Origin: Candidatus Zixiibacteriota bacterium
Lineage (GTDB): Bacteria; Zixibacteria; MSB-5A5; GN15; FEB-12
Assembly (NCBI GenBank): GCA_028289585.1
Contig: JANQPI010000042.1
Coordinates: forward strand, 62,001-126,000
DNA: 64,000 nt
Reading direction: 5' to 3'
Shown: one piece after another, positions 36,828 to 45,441 of the stretch
How the letters are laid out: every line of letters begins with the position of its first letter
Numbering within the stretch: the stretch's first letter is position 1
Program-made: the position numbers and the translations under genes
Notes under the pieces: generated by a model
Seen by the model: only the letters and a program-made list of their open reading frames with translations
The model's database searches: none
Told to the model about the DNA's origin: nothing

Positions 36828-37010
36828 CTATCCACAGCAACCATAGCCACAGCCCGGACAGACACTGCAACCGGACTGACGAATCATTCCGGCGCCACAA
36901 TCAGGACAGGTTTCGGCATTGACAAAGGTCACCGGTGAGTGCTTGGCCACCCCCCAATCGAGGTCGTCACGAGTCTCAACGGCAGGTTTGATGGCGATCT
37001 GGTCTTCCAT
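36828..37010 (-). CDS. Zinc-ribbon microprotein resembling the C-terminus of B12-dependent ribonucleotide reductase
   Basis: 60 residues from the ATG at 37010 (GGAG 8 nt upstream). The second half holds two CxxC pairs, CPDCGAGM and CSVCPGCGYGCCG, as in the zinc ribbon that ends NrdJ-type reductases (CPxCG...GCxxCxxCGYSxC). Stand-alone it could bind DNA, RNA or a partner protein. The TAG stop is 3 bp before the helicase start, which makes co-expression almost certain. A strong sigma70-type promoter lies 48 bp upstream. Confidence 0.8.
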   Translation of the reverse strand: MEDQIAIKPAVETRDDLDWGVAKHSPVTFVNAETCPDCGAGMIRQSGCSVCPGCGYGCCG

Positions 37011-37057
37011 GTTGGCTCTCCCAGTCTGCGATAGGCTGACTATCAGTGGTGCCCGGA

Positions 37058-37086
37058 TGTATACTGCACATTTGAGCATCTGTCAA
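37058..37086 (-). promoter_or_regulatory. Strong promoter of zinc-ribbon/helicase/lon unit
   Basis: On the minus strand a perfect TTGACA (37086-37081), 17-bp spacer, TATACA (37063-37058). Transcription would start about 41 nt before the zinc-ribbon ATG. Confidence 0.7.
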
Positions 37087-37343
37087 GCCGAAGGAGGCTT
37101 TTTTTATCGATTCTGAAGAGTGCTCGGCTGTAGTCGGTGGGAATTGAGCGTTGACGAAACCCGGCGTTCGGCCCTATCTTATTGTCTGTGGTTGGCTTAC
37201 CTCACCTCACGCTGCCACCCACCAGTAAGATTCAGTTTACCCGAAACTGCCTGACTCCATGGACGTTTATAGATGTATGCCGGTGGGCGTAGCGCCCCCC
37301 GCCTCACTGTGTGACAGTCCGCCGAACATTTGAAGGAGCCGAA
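37087..37343. other. Intergenic region between divergent units
   Basis: Between the zinc-ribbon promoter and the choice-of-anchor gene. A weak 5-bp hairpin (AAGCC/GGCTT) followed by seven T lies at about 37085-37106, pointing rightwards; it is too short to call a terminator. The plus-strand promoter at 37151-37180 leaves a leader of about 155 nt. Nothing else is recognised. Confidence 0.5.
37151..37180 (+). promoter_or_regulatory. Promoter of choice-of-anchor B gene
   Basis: TTGACG (37151-37156), 18-bp spacer, TATCTT (37175-37180). Confidence 0.5.
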
Positions 37344-39194
37344 ATGACTCGGAAGTCGATCTCTTGCCATCTGATTGTCGCCGCGACGATTTTAGGACTC
37401 GCCATGGTCGCCGGGCCCGTAGGCGCCATTCCGCCACCGCATCTCGTTGATTCGGCTCAGGCAGCGATGGAGGCGGCCGCGAACGGGCGAACGACTCCCA
37501 CGACGCAGTCTGCCGCACAGGCGAGTGAGGCCGGAGATTATCAGTTCTGTCTGCTCGATGAGGTGCAATTCACCAACTTTGGCGGAAGCGACATCTGGGG
37601 CTGGCAGCATCCGGATGGCCGAGAATACGCCTTCATGGGGGTTTTTGAAGGGATCGCGGTCTACAACGTCACCGATCAGGTCCTTGTCGAGACGGTCATC
37701 GGTCCGCAGAACAACTGTGGCGGATCGTTCTGGCGCGATTTTAAGAACTACCAGAATTACCTCTACGCAGTCACCGAATGCACGGGTACCAATCAGGGGA
37801 TTATCATTCTCGATCTGTCGACCCTGCCGAACTCGGTGACGTTTGTTGATCGCTTCGCCACCAGCTTCAATAACAACACCCACCACAATGTCTCAATCGA
37901 TACCGTTCAGGGGTACCTGTACGCGGTCAACCCGCCCGACAACGGCGTCCGGGTGTGGAGCCTGGCGGATCCGGAAAACCCGCAGTTGATCGGTGACATC
38001 TTTACTGGTGATTGTCATGACATGTTCGCTCACAACGACACTTTGTACGTTGCTGAGGGGAACAATAGTAGCTGGTCGATCTGGGATGTTTCCGACAAGC
38101 TGAATCCGGTTGAAATCGTCAATGTTATTATTCCCAATTCAGGCTACGTTCACAACGTATGGCCAACTGCCGATCGCCGCTATGCGGGCACGACGGAGGA
38201 GACCGTTGGCAAGACGGTTAAAATCTGGGACATTCAGGACCTTCAAAACATCCAGCTGGTGGGCGAATATCCGGCGGTGAACAGCCTCGCCCACAACATT
38301 CATTTTGAAAATGGTCGCGGTTACATCTCATCGTACAGCGCCGGCGTCGTGATTCTTGATATCTCCGACCCCAACAATCCCGTCGAGTCCGACCGCTTCG
38401 ATACGTTTACCGCAAATGACAATCCGGCGTTCGATGGGTGCTGGGGGATCTACCCACACACAGCAACAGGCAAGATTTACGCATCGAATGACGACGGACG
38501 GCTCTTCATTTTCCAGGAAGTGCTGATCGCCGACGGTGATACGCTCAGAGCCGGATTCGAAACGGTCGAACCAGCCTCGCTCGTCTCGATCGACATCAAC
38601 CTGACCAATGCCAATTCCGTAAACGAGATCGTTCTCCCCATCGACTGGAACGGGCCGTTCAATCTGCTGTTTGATTCGGTTTCCGTAGCTGGAACGCGGG
38701 CCGATGGATTCACACTGGCGCTTATCGCCGATGGTCGCGCGAGTGGCCGCGTTGTGTACGATCTCCTCGGAAACGGCCTCGAAATTCCGCCGGGTGATGG
38801 ACCGATTGCGCGGGCCCACTTCCGCTTCCCCGGTGGAACACCGGCCGGTGACACGAATGTCGTACGCGTCGACGCAGCTCTCCTGCAGACGGCGAAGATT
38901 GCGAACGACTGTTTCTCGGTGAATCTCCCGAGCGTGGCGGGGGCGTTCGTTCTCCCCCCCGATCCTGCAACCTGCTGTGTTGGAACGACCGGGAATGTCG
39001 ATTTCGATGGCGGCGATACGGTTGGGCTCCCCGACCTCTCGGCACTGATCGACCATCTCTTCATCTCGTTCGCACCGCTGTCATGTCCCGACGAGGGTGA
39101 TATTAATGCCGATGGCGACGTTGGTCTTCCCGATCTCTCGGCGCTGATCGACAACCTCTTCATCACCTTCACGCCGTTGCCCAACTGTCCGTAG
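37344..39194 (+). CDS. Secreted choice-of-anchor B (LVIVD-type) protein with cohesin-like and dockerin-like domains
   Basis: 616 residues from the ATG at 37344 (AAGGAG 7 nt upstream; an earlier in-frame GTG has no ribosome site). Signal peptide MTRKSISCHLIVAATILGLA. Residues about 55-390 are LVIVD-type propeller repeats, each near I-D-I/L-S-D-P-x-N-P, with conserved His in NTHHNVSID and SLAHNIHFENG, matching choice-of-anchor B proteins. Then a beta-sandwich of about 140 residues like cohesin, and two calcium loops (VDFDGGDTVGLPDLSALI and GDINADGDVGLPDLSALI) like dockerin. Probably exported to the surface. Terminated by the hairpin at 39229. Confidence 0.85.
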   Translation: MTRKSISCHLIVAATILGLAMVAGPVGAIPPPHLVDSAQAAMEAAANGRTTPTTQSAAQASEAGDYQFCLLDEVQFTNFGGSDIWGWQHPDGREYAFMGVFEGIAVYNVTDQVLVETVIGPQNNCGGSFWRDFKNYQNYLYAVTECTGTNQGIIILDLSTLPNSVTFVDRFATSFNNNTHHNVSIDTVQGYLYAVNPPDNGVRVWSLADPENPQLIGDIFTGDCHDMFAHNDTLYVAEGNNSSWSIWDVSDKLNPVEIVNVIIPNSGYVHNVWPTADRRYAGTTEETVGKTVKIWDIQDLQNIQLVGEYPAVNSLAHNIHFENGRGYISSYSAGVVILDISDPNNPVESDRFDTFTANDNPAFDGCWGIYPHTATGKIYASNDDGRLFIFQEVLIADGDTLRAGFETVEPASLVSIDINLTNANSVNEIVLPIDWNGPFNLLFDSVSVAGTRADGFTLALIADGRASGRVVYDLLGNGLEIPPGDGPIARAHFRFPGGTPAGDTNVVRVDAALLQTAKIANDCFSVNLPSVAGAFVLPPDPATCCVGTTGNVDFDGGDTVGLPDLSALIDHLFISFAPLSCPDEGDINADGDVGLPDLSALIDNLFITFTPLPNCP

Positions 39195-39228
39195 ACGGGC
39201 TGTACGCACCGCTTTCAGATAACGATTC

Positions 39229-39269
39229 AACACCGCTCGGTAAGCGTAAGCACCGAGCGGTGTTTCTTT
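39229..39269 (+). terminator. Rho-independent terminator of choice-of-anchor gene
   Basis: A 13-bp perfect stem (39229-39241 with 39252-39264, arm AACACCGCTCGGT), 10-nt loop, then TTTCTTTG on the plus strand. Confidence 0.85.
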
Positions 39270-39402
39270 GGTCCGTCGGTAGTCCACCACGATTTGTGTT
39301 GATACACTCGGCATCTGCCGCGCTCCCGACCCGTGGTCGAACCATCGGCGAGAGAGATGGACGTCATTGGGCAACCGTCGACACGCCAGACGTGGACCAT
39401 AA

Positions 39403-39435
39403 GAAAACGCCCCGGGGGATAACCCGCGGGGCGTT
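39403..39435 (-). terminator. Rho-independent terminator of the tonB operon
   Basis: Stem 39407-39414 with 39427-39434 (arm ACGCCCCG), with further GGG/CCC pairing across one bulge, followed on the minus strand by TTTTCTTA. It is 30 bp after the tonB stop. Confidence 0.82.
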
Positions 39436-39464
39436 GGTACTGGCAGGTGCTTTGTCGCTGACGC

Positions 39465-40202
39465 CTAGTTCAACGTGAACTCATAGGTCCAAACAACCCA
39501 GACAAAGACCGGATTACCGTTCTGAATGCCGGGTTTGAACTTGCACTTGTAGGCAGCCTCTTCAGCGGCCAGGTCAAGACTTTCGACACCCGACGAGCGA
39601 GCGATCTTCACGTCCTGGACTTCGCCCTTCGGATTCACCAGGCCCTGCACCGCAACCGTCCCGGTTAACCCGGCTTGGCGCGCCAACTGCGGGTAGTCAG
39701 GTTGTGCTCGTTCGAGCATCTCCGGCTGAATCTCCAGCGGCACAAAGTCCTCGGGAGCCGGGATGAAATCTTCCTGGATGTCGATGACGAGATCATCGCC
39801 CGGTCCCGCGCCTTGGTCGAACGTCGGCACAGAGATATCGGCCAGCTCCTGCTGAGTCGCAATGACGACATCCTCATCCATCAACTCGTCGTCGGCAACC
39901 GGGGTCGGAATACCGACTTTCGGCACCTGGACCTGCTGCTGGACCTGAACTTTGGGCGGCCGACGCTCAATCTGCGGCGGCGGCGGGATGTCGCGGATCG
40001 TCTGAATAACGACCGGCGCGGCGATAATCTCGGCCTCATCGGCGGCCGTCAGAATTTTATAGAGCACTGCCGAGCCGATAATCGTGAGGACGAGTCCGAG
40101 GGCGATCAGCGTCGCGAACGTGAAGTTCCGCTGGTACTTCGCCTTTAGCTCGAACGCCCCGTACGGGGAGTAGAGCGGATTGTATTTATCTTTGTTGGCC
40201 AT
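39465..40202 (-). CDS. tonB: TonB-family energy transducer
   Basis: 245 residues: cytoplasmic N-terminus with YSPYGAFELKAKYQRNF, one membrane helix (about 30-50), a Pro/Val/Gln-rich periplasmic linker with PPPPQIERRPP, an acidic stretch, and a C-terminal TonB domain (RAQPDYPQLARQAGLTGTV, FKPGIQNGNPVFVWV). It would transmit ExbB/ExbD proton-motive energy to outer-membrane receptors. It is the last gene of the module, 47 bp after the larger exbD. No TonB-dependent receptor is encoded in the window. Confidence 0.93.
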   Translation of the reverse strand: MANKDKYNPLYSPYGAFELKAKYQRNFTFATLIALGLVLTIIGSAVLYKILTAADEAEIIAAPVVIQTIRDIPPPPQIERRPPKVQVQQQVQVPKVGIPTPVADDELMDEDVVIATQQELADISVPTFDQGAGPGDDLVIDIQEDFIPAPEDFVPLEIQPEMLERAQPDYPQLARQAGLTGTVAVQGLVNPKGEVQDVKIARSSGVESLDLAAEEAAYKCKFKPGIQNGNPVFVWVVWTYEFTLN

Positions 40203-40249
40203 ACTGTTACCCCACCTTTTTGGCGGTTATCTATCCGTTATACACCGGA

Positions 40250-40900
40250 CTACAGTTTTCCTTCCGTCTGCGCCTGGTCGACGGCAGCCACCATAACCCG
40301 ATCGTCGCGGTCCTCCCAGTTGCCAACCGCATATCGATATGAAAAGCGCTCATTGCGCTCGAGGTCGAGAACATCCTTGTCCAGATCATTCGCGATCCGA
40401 GCGTTCCAGGATCGTTCAATAAGATCGATTTCGTCGAGAAGATTAATCAAATCTCCGTATGTGCCATCGGGATGAATCAGAATCAACGTCGACAGACGAG
40501 GATTCTCGCGGTTCTGGCCGATCAGCAGCGACTGCAGCGTATCGGCCCAGAACTGATAGGTGACCGTGTCCGGAGTGGCCGGTGCGGTCGGCAGCAGGTT
40601 CGGCAAGTTGCCACCCTCGGCGATCCCGAGATGCCACCAGTAACGGCTTTCGCTGTCGACTCGGAGCGTGAGTAGGTTCGACTCACGAACCTCAAGTTCA
40701 CCTTCCTGCTGCTCTTTCGGCGGCAGGTTGATCTCCATCGCCTGCGGCATGGAGAAGACGGTCGTAACCATGTAGAAAATGAGAAGGAGAAACGCGATAT
40801 CGACCATGGGGGTCATGTCGAGAATGATCGAGATTCGTCGTTTTGGCCGGCGCTTACCCTTTTGGGGTTTTTGTGCGCGTTCAGCTACTTCACCGCCCAT
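40250..40900 (-). CDS. exbD: ExbD/TolR-family protein, enlarged copy
   Basis: 216 residues, about 60 more than the adjacent copy. Basic N-terminus, then ISIILDMTPMVDIAFLLLIFYMVTTVF, the ExbD/TolR helix with its proton-carrying aspartate (MVDIAF). The periplasmic domain is longer, with an insert (about 90-150) and a charged tail. AAGGA lies 8 nt before the ATG. It is separated from the shorter copy by 104 bp, the widest gap in this operon, which holds a 7-bp inverted repeat (40923-40929/40959-40965). Confidence 0.92.
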   Translation of the reverse strand: MGGEVAERAQKPQKGKRRPKRRISIILDMTPMVDIAFLLLIFYMVTTVFSMPQAMEINLPPKEQQEGELEVRESNLLTLRVDSESRYWWHLGIAEGGNLPNLLPTAPATPDTVTYQFWADTLQSLLIGQNRENPRLSTLILIHPDGTYGDLINLLDEIDLIERSWNARIANDLDKDVLDLERNERFSYRYAVGNWEDRDDRVMVAAVDQAQTEGKL

Positions 40901-41004
40901 ACCGGCTATCCTTTATCTGGCGACTGTCATGTCAGTCTCTCCTACAGGGGCGACGACGTGACAGTATCTTTCGTTCAATGTGAACTGACGATCCCCATTT
41001 GGGA

Positions 41005-41475
41005 TCACTCAAGCTCGTTACTCGTGATGACCAGGATCTGGTTGATATTGATATCCTGCATCTGACTCATCACGTCCTGCATCCGACCGAATGACGCTCC
41101 GGCATCGGCCTTGACAACAACCAGTGCCTTGGGGTTGACGGCACGTCCACGGCCAATTTCGACTGCGATTGAGTTATCCTGCACAGTCCGGACGCGACGC
41201 GCCTTGACTTCCTGCTGGACACCCTCAACGATCATCGGGACACGTTCGATCCAGTCGACATAGATCGAATCAAGCGCAGACACGGTAACGTTGATAATGT
41301 CTTTTTTAGGCAGCTCAATCTGGGAATGCGACGTCGGCAACTCGACGGCCTTCGCCTCCGGTGGTTTGAACTGAGTCGTCGCCATGTAGAAGATCAAGAG
41401 GAGGAACGCGATGTCTACCATCGGCGTCATATCCAGCTTGATCGAAACGCGGCGTTTCTTCTTGATCTTAGACAT
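41005..41475 (-). CDS. exbD: ExbD/TolR-family protein, standard copy
   Basis: 156 residues. KKRRVSIKLDMTPMVDIAFLL followed by the rest of the helix is the same as in the larger copy, again with the conserved aspartate. The periplasmic part ends in MQDVMSQMQDININQILV. It lies 19 bp after exbB. Two ExbD-type subunits per ExbB suggest a heteromeric stator plug. Confidence 0.93.
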   Translation of the reverse strand: MSKIKKKRRVSIKLDMTPMVDIAFLLLIFYMATTQFKPPEAKAVELPTSHSQIELPKKDIINVTVSALDSIYVDWIERVPMIVEGVQQEVKARRVRTVQDNSIAVEIGRGRAVNPKALVVVKADAGASFGRMQDVMSQMQDININQILVITSNELE

Positions 41476-41494
41476 AGTCGCTTACGCTTTGAGT

Positions 41495-42256
41495 TTAGCG
41501 TCCTTCTTTCGCCCGCAACAACTGCATGACTTCGAACGATGCTTCGTCGGTCGTGTAGTTAAACGAGTCTACTTTGTTCACAAAGAAGTTGTAAAAGAAA
41601 ATACCACCAATACCGGAGGCCAATCCACCAGCGGTGTTGATCAACGCTTCGGAGATTCCAACGGCGAGCTGCTGAGCATCGATGACTCCGCCCTCAACGT
41701 TACCGGTGGCAGCAAAGGCGCGAATCATACCGATCGTCGTTCCCAGAAGACCGACCATCGTAGCGATCGACGCAATCGTCGACATGGCAATCAGGTTACG
41801 TTCCAACAGCGGCCCTTCGAGCGCGTTCGCTTCCTCGATGGCGGCCTGCGTCATTTCGAGGCGCTTTTCGCCGTCAACCGACTCATCACCACGCAACGCC
41901 CGATACTGCTCAATGCCGGCACGCAGAACGTTGGCGGTGGTACCGCGCTGCTTGTCGCAGGCGGCCAGGGCACCGTCGTAGTCGTCGTTCTGAATCAGGG
42001 TGACAAGCTTCTTGAAGAAGACCTGCACCGACGATTTACCCTTGGCGACGCCGTAGAGGGAAAAGTAGCGCTCGATGGCGAAGACGATCAACATGATGAG
42101 GATCGCAATGAGCACGATAACGAGCGGGCCACCGTGGTAGATCGACTGCAAGATCGTACCCGGTTCGGCCTGCGCAAAGATACCATAGAACAGGCCAGCG
42201 CCGATCCCAAAAGCGACCAACGTGTTGAGAGTGATAAAGAGTGTTTGCTTAACCAC
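41495..42256 (-). CDS. exbB: ExbB/TolQ/MotA-family proton-channel protein
   Basis: 253 residues with three helices: about 10-30, 38-62 (VLIAILIMLIVFAIERYFSL), and the long pair at 140-215 containing STIASIATMVGLLGTTIGMIRAF and ALINTAGGLASGIGGIFFYNFF. The threonines of the proton path are visible in GTTIGM. It carries protons with ExbD. It is 34 bp after the 371-residue membrane protein gene. Confidence 0.94.
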   Translation of the reverse strand: MVKQTLFITLNTLVAFGIGAGLFYGIFAQAEPGTILQSIYHGGPLVIVLIAILIMLIVFAIERYFSLYGVAKGKSSVQVFFKKLVTLIQNDDYDGALAACDKQRGTTANVLRAGIEQYRALRGDESVDGEKRLEMTQAAIEEANALEGPLLERNLIAMSTIASIATMVGLLGTTIGMIRAFAATGNVEGGVIDAQQLAVGISEALINTAGGLASGIGGIFFYNFFVNKVDSFNYTTDEASFEVMQLLRAKEGR

Positions 42257-42290
42257 GAGTCTGATTCCTCCAAACTATCTGCAGATTTCC

Positions 42291-43406
42291 CTAAATCTCA
42301 ACTCCCTTGACCGCCAGCAGAATGAATCCGGCCATCGACACCAGAAGACCGATGGAGAGCGTGCCAAGATAGACAGCGACTCCATAGGCATCGCCGAGGC
42401 TGTTGTAGACGCTGGCGGCGTCAATTGCATACGTTCCCCCAAGGAACGACAGAGCGAATGTCAGGCTAACCACGATTGGCGCCACCCATCCGATTTTCAG
42501 CATCTTCTTGAGTTTCAAGGCAACGCTGTCGGCGTCCCCTTTCAGACCCCAGATTCCGTAGAGGCAATAGAACGGGCCAACGATGCAGAGCACCGTGTAA
42601 AGGACCAGTAAAACCGTCGTGAGAAGTATGCCGATTCCCGATCCAAAGAGCACCGATCCGGCGGGACCAAGCAAGCCGAATCCGCTGATACCGTTCCAGG
42701 TCGTGCGGTCGCGAATGACCTCCGTCCGCTGGATTGCGGCCGTAATCAACTGTTCCTGCGGATCCTCAGTCGGAATCGCTGCCGGCTCTGCGGGGGTGGC
42801 CGCCGCCGTGTCGGCAAGCGGGTCGATCTCCCCGGCCGGCATCAGAAGCGCAACGACGGGTTCACTCGCTGTTTCCACGAGCGCTGTCGCCGCCACCGTA
42901 TCACCCACCGCAAGCAGATTGCGGACAGAGTCGATAGCCCCGACCGGAAGCAGCCCGGCGACTTGCGCCTGAACCTCTACCGAGGCGGCATCAAACTGCC
43001 CCAGCATAGTCGCGACATCAAATGGCGCCGCCGTTTCTGTCGGCGGCGGTGTTGGCGGCTCGTTCTCGACGATCGTTTCGTTGTAGACCGAATACCACGG
43101 CAGGAAGAGCGATGCGAGCACGAGGAGAGCCGCAAATGTCATTACGACACGCTCGGAGAAGGAGACGCGCGGTTGCAGCAGCGTCGCATCCTCGCGGATA
43201 ATATCCTGCTTGGACCGCTTCTCAGCGACCGTGGCGCGGAGTTTATCCTCCTCGCCGGGCCGGAACAATTCTCGGGGGTTACCGGGAAAGACATCGAAGC
43301 CGATATATGTCAGTCGCTGACGTTCGCTGACGCGATTTTCGGCTTGCCCTGCGGAATCGTCACCCGACGATGATCCGCTCTCTTTTTCCATCTCGGTTTC
43401 AGCCAT
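42291..43406 (-). CDS. Membrane protein of unknown function in the TonB operon
   Basis: 371 residues, not recognised as a named family. The N-terminal 85 residues are charged and probably cytoplasmic. A first helix at about 88-108 (MTFAALLVLASLFLPWYSVY) leads to a periplasmic, alanine/proline-rich segment (about 110-240), then about four helices to the C-terminus. It lies between the TPR gene and exbB in an otherwise tight operon, so a role in assembling the energy-transducing complex is possible but is only inference. Confidence 0.75.
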   Translation of the reverse strand: MAETEMEKESGSSSGDDSAGQAENRVSERQRLTYIGFDVFPGNPRELFRPGEEDKLRATVAEKRSKQDIIREDATLLQPRVSFSERVVMTFAALLVLASLFLPWYSVYNETIVENEPPTPPPTETAAPFDVATMLGQFDAASVEVQAQVAGLLPVGAIDSVRNLLAVGDTVAATALVETASEPVVALLMPAGEIDPLADTAAATPAEPAAIPTEDPQEQLITAAIQRTEVIRDRTTWNGISGFGLLGPAGSVLFGSGIGILLTTVLLVLYTVLCIVGPFYCLYGIWGLKGDADSVALKLKKMLKIGWVAPIVVSLTFALSFLGGTYAIDAASVYNSLGDAYGVAVYLGTLSIGLLVSMAGFILLAVKGVEI

Positions 43407-43438
43407 CGGTCTCCTGACGGCCGCTCCCGCATTCGAGT

Positions 43439-45397
43439 CTAATTGAACTCGAACTGGGTTTCGTCGCGGCCTTTCTGCGCATCTGCATTCCCCGGATCAC
43501 ATTTCAGCGTCCGACCATACCACTCGAACGCATTCTTGAAATCCGAATTCACCTGTGCCTTGTCCGTTGTATTACCGGCGGCGCGCAGGTGATGAGCCTG
43601 TGCGATACTCAGCAACAACGCGGCATCCTCACAGGACGACCCGGCCGCCACGTGACGATCGTACGCCTGCTTGAGATACCGTAGGGCGCGACTATAATCA
43701 GTACCACACTGCCCGGTCAAGTAGGCAATGCCTAGAGTCTTGTAGGGTTCCGGATTCTCCGGCTGTAACTGCGCCCAGCTTTCAAACCAGCTGACCGCGT
43801 CGGAGCAGCGATCCTGCTGCATGTAAATCGAGGCAACAAACCGAACGGCATCTTCGTCCTCGGGCGAGCAGGCAAGAAACTTCTCAAGATACTCGGCCGA
43901 CGCTGTCAGATAATCTCGATTCGGATCAAATGCTCCCTCATCAGCAGCCACCTCAACAGGGGCCTCGAAGCCAAAATCGTCATCCAGGAAGTCGTCAACT
44001 CCTTCGTCGCCACCACCCGTTGCAACCTTGTAGGCCGCAAAACCAGCGTTGCGGTAGATTCGGCACTCGGCCGAGTCAACACCCAGCGCAATCCGCTTGT
44101 CATAGTACGCTACCGCCTCGGCCGGCTTGTTCTGGCGCTGATACGCGAACGCGACGTTGTTGAGGAGTCGCTTCTGTTCCGGACGTGATTCGAGAGACTG
44201 CGTGTAAAAGCGAATGGCCGAGGTGAGGTCCTGCGGCTTCTTGTAGAATGCGGCATCGCCCCGCAACTGCGCGTACTCGGCCTGGCTAAAGGTCGGTGAA
44301 TACTCAGTCGTCTGATTCCGCACCCACGACTCGTGTTGGGTAAAGGACGCCTGGGCACCGGCATAATCACCGAGATAGACTTTGGCCCGCCCGATATTGT
44401 AGTAGATATCACGCGGCTCGAACGGAATCGCGAGGACCTTCTCAAGATTCTCAAGCGCCTGCTCGAATCCGTTCAGATTGATGTAGGCAAGACCGGTTTC
44501 GAAGAACGGGCGGACATTGGCCGAATCCACGGTTACCGACGCCAGCTCAAAATATCGTTCGTAGGAACCAACAACGTTCTTGAACAGCTCCGTCCGCTCG
44601 GAAATCGAACGCGACGAGCGTGCGGCTTTCATGTAAATCTCACCCGCCCGCCGCCAGGCCGGAGCAAACGTCGAGTCCTGCTGCAGCACAATCGCCAGCT
44701 TATCCAGAGCGCACTGGTAATCGCGGAGATCAAGACAGGCCTCAGCCCAGTGGAAGTACGCCTCGGTCGACCCCTCACCCCCAATCGCCAACGCCTCTTC
44801 GTAGTACTGAATAGCCAACGGCGGAACACCCATCTTGAAATTGGCGTCGCCGAGGTTGATCAGGTACTCGGTATTGGTATCGTCAGCGAGATTCGCTTTG
44901 CGGAAGAAGGTATCAGCGTCGCTGTACTCGCCACGCGCCAAGGCAACCAAGCCCATGCCGTTATTGAAGCGCGCCTGATCAAGTTCCTTCTTGGCTCGCT
45001 TCAATCCCTCGGCGAGAACTTCATCAGCCTCGTCGACTCGATCCAAACGCAGTAGCGCTCGACCGAGATAGTAGGCGGCATCGAGATTCTTCTTGTTCTT
45101 GTCCCGCGCGACCGAAAGTTGCTCGACAGCCTGAAGCCACGACTGACGCTGATAGTAGATATAGCCGAGGAGGGCATTGTTACCGTCCTCTCGCTCATCT
45201 TCAATCATCGCCGCCTGGAGCAATTCAATGGCGGTGGCGGTATCGCCAGCCCGAATCGCGTCCTCAATCGGCCGATCAACGTCAAGGTCGAACGAACTGA
45301 CGTTTGGTGACAAAACCACGAGCGCCACGAGGACGCCCCACAGGAGCCCGCGATGGGCATGCAGTTGACGGTATAGCAAGGTGTTACGAATGTTCAT
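43439..45397 (-). CDS. Secreted TPR-repeat protein
   Basis: 652 residues from the ATG at 45397; the signal-like helix (LLWGVLVALVVLSPNVSSF) lies at about 17-37. At least ten TPR-type helical pairs follow, e.g. NALLGYIYYQRQSWLQAVEQL, AAYYLGRALLRLDRVDEADEV, KTLGIAYLTG. Periplasmic TPR proteins are common next to TonB/ExbBD in the FCB group. It is the first gene of the operon; the promoter lies only about 10 nt upstream of the ATG and there is no ribosome site. Confidence 0.88.
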   Translation of the reverse strand: MNIRNTLLYRQLHAHRGLLWGVLVALVVLSPNVSSFDLDVDRPIEDAIRAGDTATAIELLQAAMIEDEREDGNNALLGYIYYQRQSWLQAVEQLSVARDKNKKNLDAAYYLGRALLRLDRVDEADEVLAEGLKRAKKELDQARFNNGMGLVALARGEYSDADTFFRKANLADDTNTEYLINLGDANFKMGVPPLAIQYYEEALAIGGEGSTEAYFHWAEACLDLRDYQCALDKLAIVLQQDSTFAPAWRRAGEIYMKAARSSRSISERTELFKNVVGSYERYFELASVTVDSANVRPFFETGLAYINLNGFEQALENLEKVLAIPFEPRDIYYNIGRAKVYLGDYAGAQASFTQHESWVRNQTTEYSPTFSQAEYAQLRGDAAFYKKPQDLTSAIRFYTQSLESRPEQKRLLNNVAFAYQRQNKPAEAVAYYDKRIALGVDSAECRIYRNAGFAAYKVATGGGDEGVDDFLDDDFGFEAPVEVAADEGAFDPNRDYLTASAEYLEKFLACSPEDEDAVRFVASIYMQQDRCSDAVSWFESWAQLQPENPEPYKTLGIAYLTGQCGTDYSRALRYLKQAYDRHVAAGSSCEDAALLLSIAQAHHLRAAGNTTDKAQVNSDFKNAFEWYGRTLKCDPGNADAQKGRDETQFEFN

Positions 45398-45413
45398 TGG
45401 CCCAAATTGCGGC

Positions 45414-45441
45414 AGTATATTCCGCTCTGGTCGGTTGTCAA
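45414..45441 (-). promoter_or_regulatory. Strong promoter of TPR-exbBD-tonB operon
   Basis: On the minus strand perfect TTGACA (45441-45436), 16-bp spacer, TATACT (45419-45414). Transcription should start near 45407, about 10 nt before the ATG, implying a nearly leaderless mRNA. Confidence 0.7.

Noticed and set aside
37085-37106. AAGCC/GGCTT hairpin followed by seven T
   Set aside because: The stem has only five pairs and overlaps the -35 box of the divergent promoter; no plus-strand gene ends before it.
41411-42310. Open frame of 299 codons antisense to exbB and exbD
   Set aside because: Its translation is charged and repetitive without domain features, while the opposite strand encodes clear ExbB and ExbD.
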